22,952 nt of DNA from Asparagopsis taxiformis (taxonomy: Eukaryota; Rhodophyta; Florideophyceae; Bonnemaisoniales; Bonnemaisoniaceae), in contig JALQPE010002443.1 of the NCBI GenBank assembly GCA_030407315.1, positions 1 to 22,952 of the forward strand. Direction: 5' to 3'. The notes below the pieces were generated by a model. It was not told the origin of the DNA and did no database searches. It saw only the letters and a list, made by a program, of their open reading frames with translations. Shown here piece after piece: positions 19,618 through 22,952 of the stretch. Both the position numbers and the translations under genes were made by a program. Position 1 is the first letter of the stretch, and the number at the start of each line of letters is the position of its first letter.

Positions 19618-19990
19618 CCTCATCTGAGCCGTCAATCCACGTGGACTGGCCTTTGATAGCGCGGTCCACCGCGGCTCGTACTTCAGCCTGGAGCATGCAT
19701 TGGAACGTAGGGTCGTCCACTACTTGTCGAACAAGCTCGGAAGCGTTGCGGCGGCGTAGCGTGCACGTCGGAAACGCGGAACTCGGCTTCACGCTTCGTG
19801 GCGGCGCCATCGTCGGACGTTTGCGCGTCGTCGTCGATGCTCGCGAGCGCTTGCGTCGGTAACGGTGGCCACGGAGAAGCGGTAGGGTCAGGATATGTGA
19901 AGCGACCAGCGCGTCGACTGCGTGCGTTTGCGACGCGACTGGCGGCGGTTCGGTCGGCGCGTTCGATCGCTCGGGCGCGGATGGATCCAT
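19618..19990 (-). pseudogene. gag: Ty3 Gag, N-terminal part, cut by the transposon
   Basis: The minus frame starts at an ATG at 19990 (MDPSAPERSNAPTEPPPV). It runs about 124 residues through a Pro/Arg-rich N-terminus and a helical part (NASELVRQVVDDPTFQCMLQ, AEVRAAVDRAIKGQSTWIDG) up to the transposon end at 19617, where it enters TIR sequence and stops soon after. The missing remainder is found on the far side of the transposon, from 8643 leftwards. Composition and strand match the pol region, so both belong to one retroelement copy. Confidence 0.7.
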
Positions 19991-21345
19991 CGGCGCGGTT
20001 GCGCTCGATCGTCGCCTAGGGAAAAGGGAAAAAGGGATGATGGGGAAGGAGAAAGGGGAATTCGGCGCGCGTCAAAATCTCGCGTCGGCGCGTCGAAAAA
20101 TTGGCAAGTAAAAAGGGAAGCGCTTCCCGAAAATTGTCTGCGTATCGGGCGCGCGTAGTAAGGGTGAGGGGGACGAGTTCGCTCGCAGGAGGGCTTCTTC
20201 CTCGCTCGGAACGCGCAAAGACGGGTCTCGATCGTCCGCGAACCCAGTATTTTCGGCACCGCCGAACCCGCGTTAGGGTTTGCGAACTAGCGCGCGCACG
20301 CGTTGCGTCTTCGATCGCGTCGTTCCGCGCGGCGAATCGTCGTAGTAGGGGTAGGGTAGTTATACAAACCAGAGAGGCTATAGCACCGCTTCCGGGATAG
20401 CGATACGCGCGCACGCGTCAATCGCCCTCGCTGTCGCGCACGACGAACGGATAAAAGAAGAATTAGAGTAAGCGGTAGGTTTGGCGTCCCGTGTTTTCCC
20501 CAAGCGGAGTTTCTGTGCTTCGCTGAGTTCGCACGTCGGTTCGCGCAATTCTAGGTCGAGAGACCAGTTGTAGGACCAGCCAGGGTGGCGATCGCTAAGG
20601 GAGTTCTAGAATTGCAGCCGTGTCAGGGCGTGGTGAACCGTAACGCGCTGGTTGAACTTGCGTTCGCGCGTCGCTCGGTCGCGCTGGCGAACGGGTGGTA
20701 CAACGGCGGAACGCGTAGGGAACGATCGCAACACGGGATTCGCGGGCCGGCGCAAGCCGTGATCTCAGGGTGAGATCACCGAGTAAACTCGAGCACAACG
20801 CGATCCACACAGGGGTCGTAAATCCCTGGCCTAGTGGCGTGCGACGCAACGCGCGCTATCGCGGTGCGACGCGGTTCGACGATCGGTTTATGCGCAGCGC
20901 GCACGCGAACGTCGGCGATCGTGAGCAACCCGCACGCAACGTTGTAACGCAATCGGTCCTCGCGATTCGCTAAACGCTTAACTCGTAGCTGCGAAGATGC
21001 TGGCTGTTTATTGGTAAGGTGCGAAGCGGAACGACCATTAATAGCTAACTACTAAGGACAGGTTGTCCTTGCGCGGCCGGCCGGCGGCCGCTCGCTCGCA
21101 CGCAAAAAAGGGAAATATTTGGGAAAAAGACTTTCGTCATAAAAAACCCAAAAAGGGAAAATAAAGGGAATTTCGCAAAAGGCGCTACACGTGGCGCCAA
21201 GCTCGCAATCGTACGCGTTCGCGCAAGCGCGCCGTGACACGTAATTGTATCGCCACGCGTACGCTCGCTTACTAACTAACTAAACGCGGATGCACGCGGA
21301 CTCAACGCGACGCATCGCTCCGACCCGCGCGCGCACTTGCAACAT
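19991..21345 (-). other. Ty3 leader and candidate 5' LTR region, no gene
   Basis: This GC-rich stretch upstream of gag shows no protein domain. A possible primer-binding site is read on the minus strand from 20566 (TGGTCTCTCGACC), two bases inside a possible LTR end (TG at 20569-20570 on the + strand). A TG-to-CA LTR could then run from about 20569 to about 21345, where a second Ty3 element begins. Two A/G-rich patches (20021-20062 and about 21105-21180) stand out. No matching copy was found at the left side of the element, so the LTR assignment is weak. Confidence 0.3.
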
Positions 21346-21354
21346 AAATTGCAT

Positions 21355-22412
21355 CACAACATCGTCTAAGTATATCAGACAAGTCTGCCAGCGAACGCTG
21401 CTCAATATGATATCGATAGCACGTTGGAACGTGGCCGGAGCATTCTTCAAGCCAAAAAGGAAGGCGTTTGAAACGGTATGTCCCCAAGTGGGAGGTAAAC
21501 GCCGTCCTTGTCACGGTCGTCCTGTGCAACGGGTATCTGCCAGTACCCAGAGTTACAATCTAAGGTAGTGAATACCTGAGCATCTCCTAGGGAGTCAATA
21601 CAATCGTTCATTTCGTGGAAGGGGGTACACATCATTGACAGTGATGTCGTTAAGGCCCCTATAGTCGACGCAAAAGCGTAATTTACCATCCTTCTTCGGG
21701 ACAAGTACAACCGGGCTAGCCCATTCGGAGGTCGAAGGTTCGATCACTCCTTTTTCCAGCATGCTGGTAATTTCCTTACGCGCAATCTCTCGTCGAGCGG
21801 GTCCCATCCGATAGGGTTGTTGCCGCCTGGGCTTGCTCCCTTCCATAATATCGATTCGGTGTTCCGTAGCACGGATATCTCCCAGGGATCCATCCCACAT
21901 ATACTCGTGGTGAGACAACATTTCGAGGATGCTCTCCCGTAACGGGGCTTGACCAAGATGGTCGAGAGAGACTTCTTGCTTCCAGCTTAATGGTCGAGTG
22001 GCATCAGCCTCAGTCCCCTGAGGGAGAGTGGTTGCCACTGGGAAGGCTTGTTGGGAGGAGGTCGGACGGCGGAGAGCCATGGGGCGCATCGGCCGTTCGG
22101 GCGCCCGAAGGGCGTAGCCTATGACTTTTCCTTTTGGGAGGTACTTGTCGGACATACCGAAGTTAGTTAAGATAGTTAGGAATTCCTGTCGCGGGATGAC
22201 TTCCTTAACCCCCATTTGGGATGGAGACTCGGTGTCGTTGAAGGATCCGATCTCTCGGGATGAGTATACTCAAGCCGCCCGCCGGCGCACACGACAGTGG
22301 TTGTTACTTGACTTCGCGGGGGAATAGTCACACTGTGTGATAATCGAATGCCGTGAGACTGGCGGTCTAGGTTAATCCCGTTATAGGGTCGCGGGGCATT
22401 TCCACGTAGCAC
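21355..22412 (-). pseudogene. pol: Truncated reverse transcriptase of second Ty3 element
   Basis: The reading passes through a protease-RT linker (VTIPPRSQVTTTVV, frame at 22412-22176), then the RT N-terminus ([29 protein letters not shown]). A frame change near 21610 leads to TTLDCNSGYWQIPVAQDDRD, and another near 21510 to AFTSHLGTYRFKRLPF. A further change leads to a segment ending in YLDD at 21361-21372 and VV at 21355-21360. The palm and thumb after YLDD, RNase H and integrase are absent. At least three frameshifts and the truncation make it nonfunctional. Confidence 0.85.
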
Positions 22413-22837
22413 GAGAGAGCGGGGGATTTTTTACGTACAGACGACATCACCAGGATAGCTATCGAGCCGCCGTCGTGAATATCGATTCGTTGGGCCCGGC
22501 ACCTAATTGCGTCTACGTGTGTATTCATTGCCCCAGTTCCCAAGATGAGGGGTACGGCCAATCTAGGCGCGACGAAGAATTCTTCCTCAAAGGATTTGTA
22601 GCCTAACTGTAGAGTCAGTTTGATCTTGCCAGTTATCCGCAGAGGGTTGCCGTTGGCATCGGCCAATTGTGGAAATTTTCCCGTCGGGACTTGAAACTGT
22701 TCCCAGTTGCTGGGTAAGCTCTTTTCGTGGATGACCGATGGTCCGGACCCGGTGTCCATCACCATACGCATAGGCGTGAGGACTGACGGATCGAGTCCGA
22801 TGGAACCCATTACTACGTAATGGGCGGCCTTAAGCAA
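22413..22837 (-). pseudogene. pol: Aspartic protease of second Ty3 element
   Basis: The frame includes the retropepsin active site DTGSG (22742-22756), followed by PSVI, a beta-rich body (TGKIKLTLQLGYKSFEEEFF) and the C-terminal motif PLILGTGAMNTH. It resembles the protease of other Ty3/Gypsy elements and looks intact within itself. A frame change separates it from the linker to RT near 22400. Upstream, from 22840 to the window edge, a Pro/Gln-rich reading suggests the end of Gag. Confidence 0.8.
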
Positions 22838-22952
22838 GCATGAGGCTCTCGGCCTTTTTGTCGAGTCCCTGTGGGGGAGCCGAGTGGTTTGGTGTCTGGC
22901 AAGGCAGTTGTCCCCCGAAGGGATAGACCTTTGCCTGTGGAGGTGGTTGTGG

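Larger units (their letters stand above)
21346..22952 (-). mobile_element. Second Ty3/Gypsy fragment, truncated at both window edge and RT
   Basis: On the minus strand the fragment holds a protease and the N-terminal two thirds of a reverse transcriptase, distinct from the first element but of a related lineage (for example [12 protein letters not shown] here, GAIHATEHRIEL there). It runs out of the window at the right. At about 21350 the coding text stops immediately after YLDDVV. Base composition is less CpG-dense than the first Ty3. It is inactive here. Confidence 0.85.

Noticed and set aside
1..22952. tRNA, rRNA or other structural RNA genes
   Set aside because: No cloverleaf or conserved rRNA words were recognised by eye; a covariance-model search would be needed to exclude small RNAs.

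Overview
The window is eukaryotic mobile-element sequence. It has no bacterial operon structure. It shows chromodomain Ty3/Gypsy retroelement domains, AATAAA signals, and two long intronless genes inside one large terminal-inverted-repeat (TIR) element. The host cannot be named from sequence alone. A GC-rich, CpG-dense unicellular eukaryote such as a microalga (a red alga is one possibility) fits the composition, but this is a guess.

Layout: (1) 1-2517 is GC-rich and mostly undecipherable, with a frame-broken coiled-coil-like reading region on the + strand near the left edge. (2) 2518-8643, continued at 19618-19990, is one decayed Ty3/Gypsy retrotransposon on the - strand. In minus-strand order it has gag, protease, reverse transcriptase, RNase H, integrase and a C-terminal chromodomain. 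Several frameshifts break it, and a TGA stop lies just before the integrase catalytic Glu. Its gag is split by the next item. (3) 8644-19617 (10,974 bp) is a lower-GC DNA element with two 1,547-bp terminal inverted repeats that pair without a net indel and appear more than 99% identical. Inside are two divergently transcribed, fully open genes: a 708-aa protein with an RNase H-like D/D/E-or-D signature (putative transposase, DUF7869-like), and a 975-aa protein joining a ParB-like domain, a beta-class N6-adenine/N4-cytosine DNA methyltransferase and a C-terminal Cys/His zinc finger. (4) 19991 to about 21345 is the leader and possible LTR side of the first Ty3 copy. (5) About 21355-22952 is a second, different Ty3/Gypsy fragment, also on the - strand, which stops right after the YLDD motif of its reverse transcriptase.

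The main discovery candidate is the 11-kb nested transposon, in which a transposase-like gene travels with a bacterial-type DNA methyltransferase. The near-identical TIRs and intact genes, set in a heavily frameshifted retroelement, indicate a recent insertion. The methyltransferase could mark the element's own DNA to control transposase binding, silencing or timing. That role is inference; what the sequence shows is the element's architecture and the enzyme motifs.
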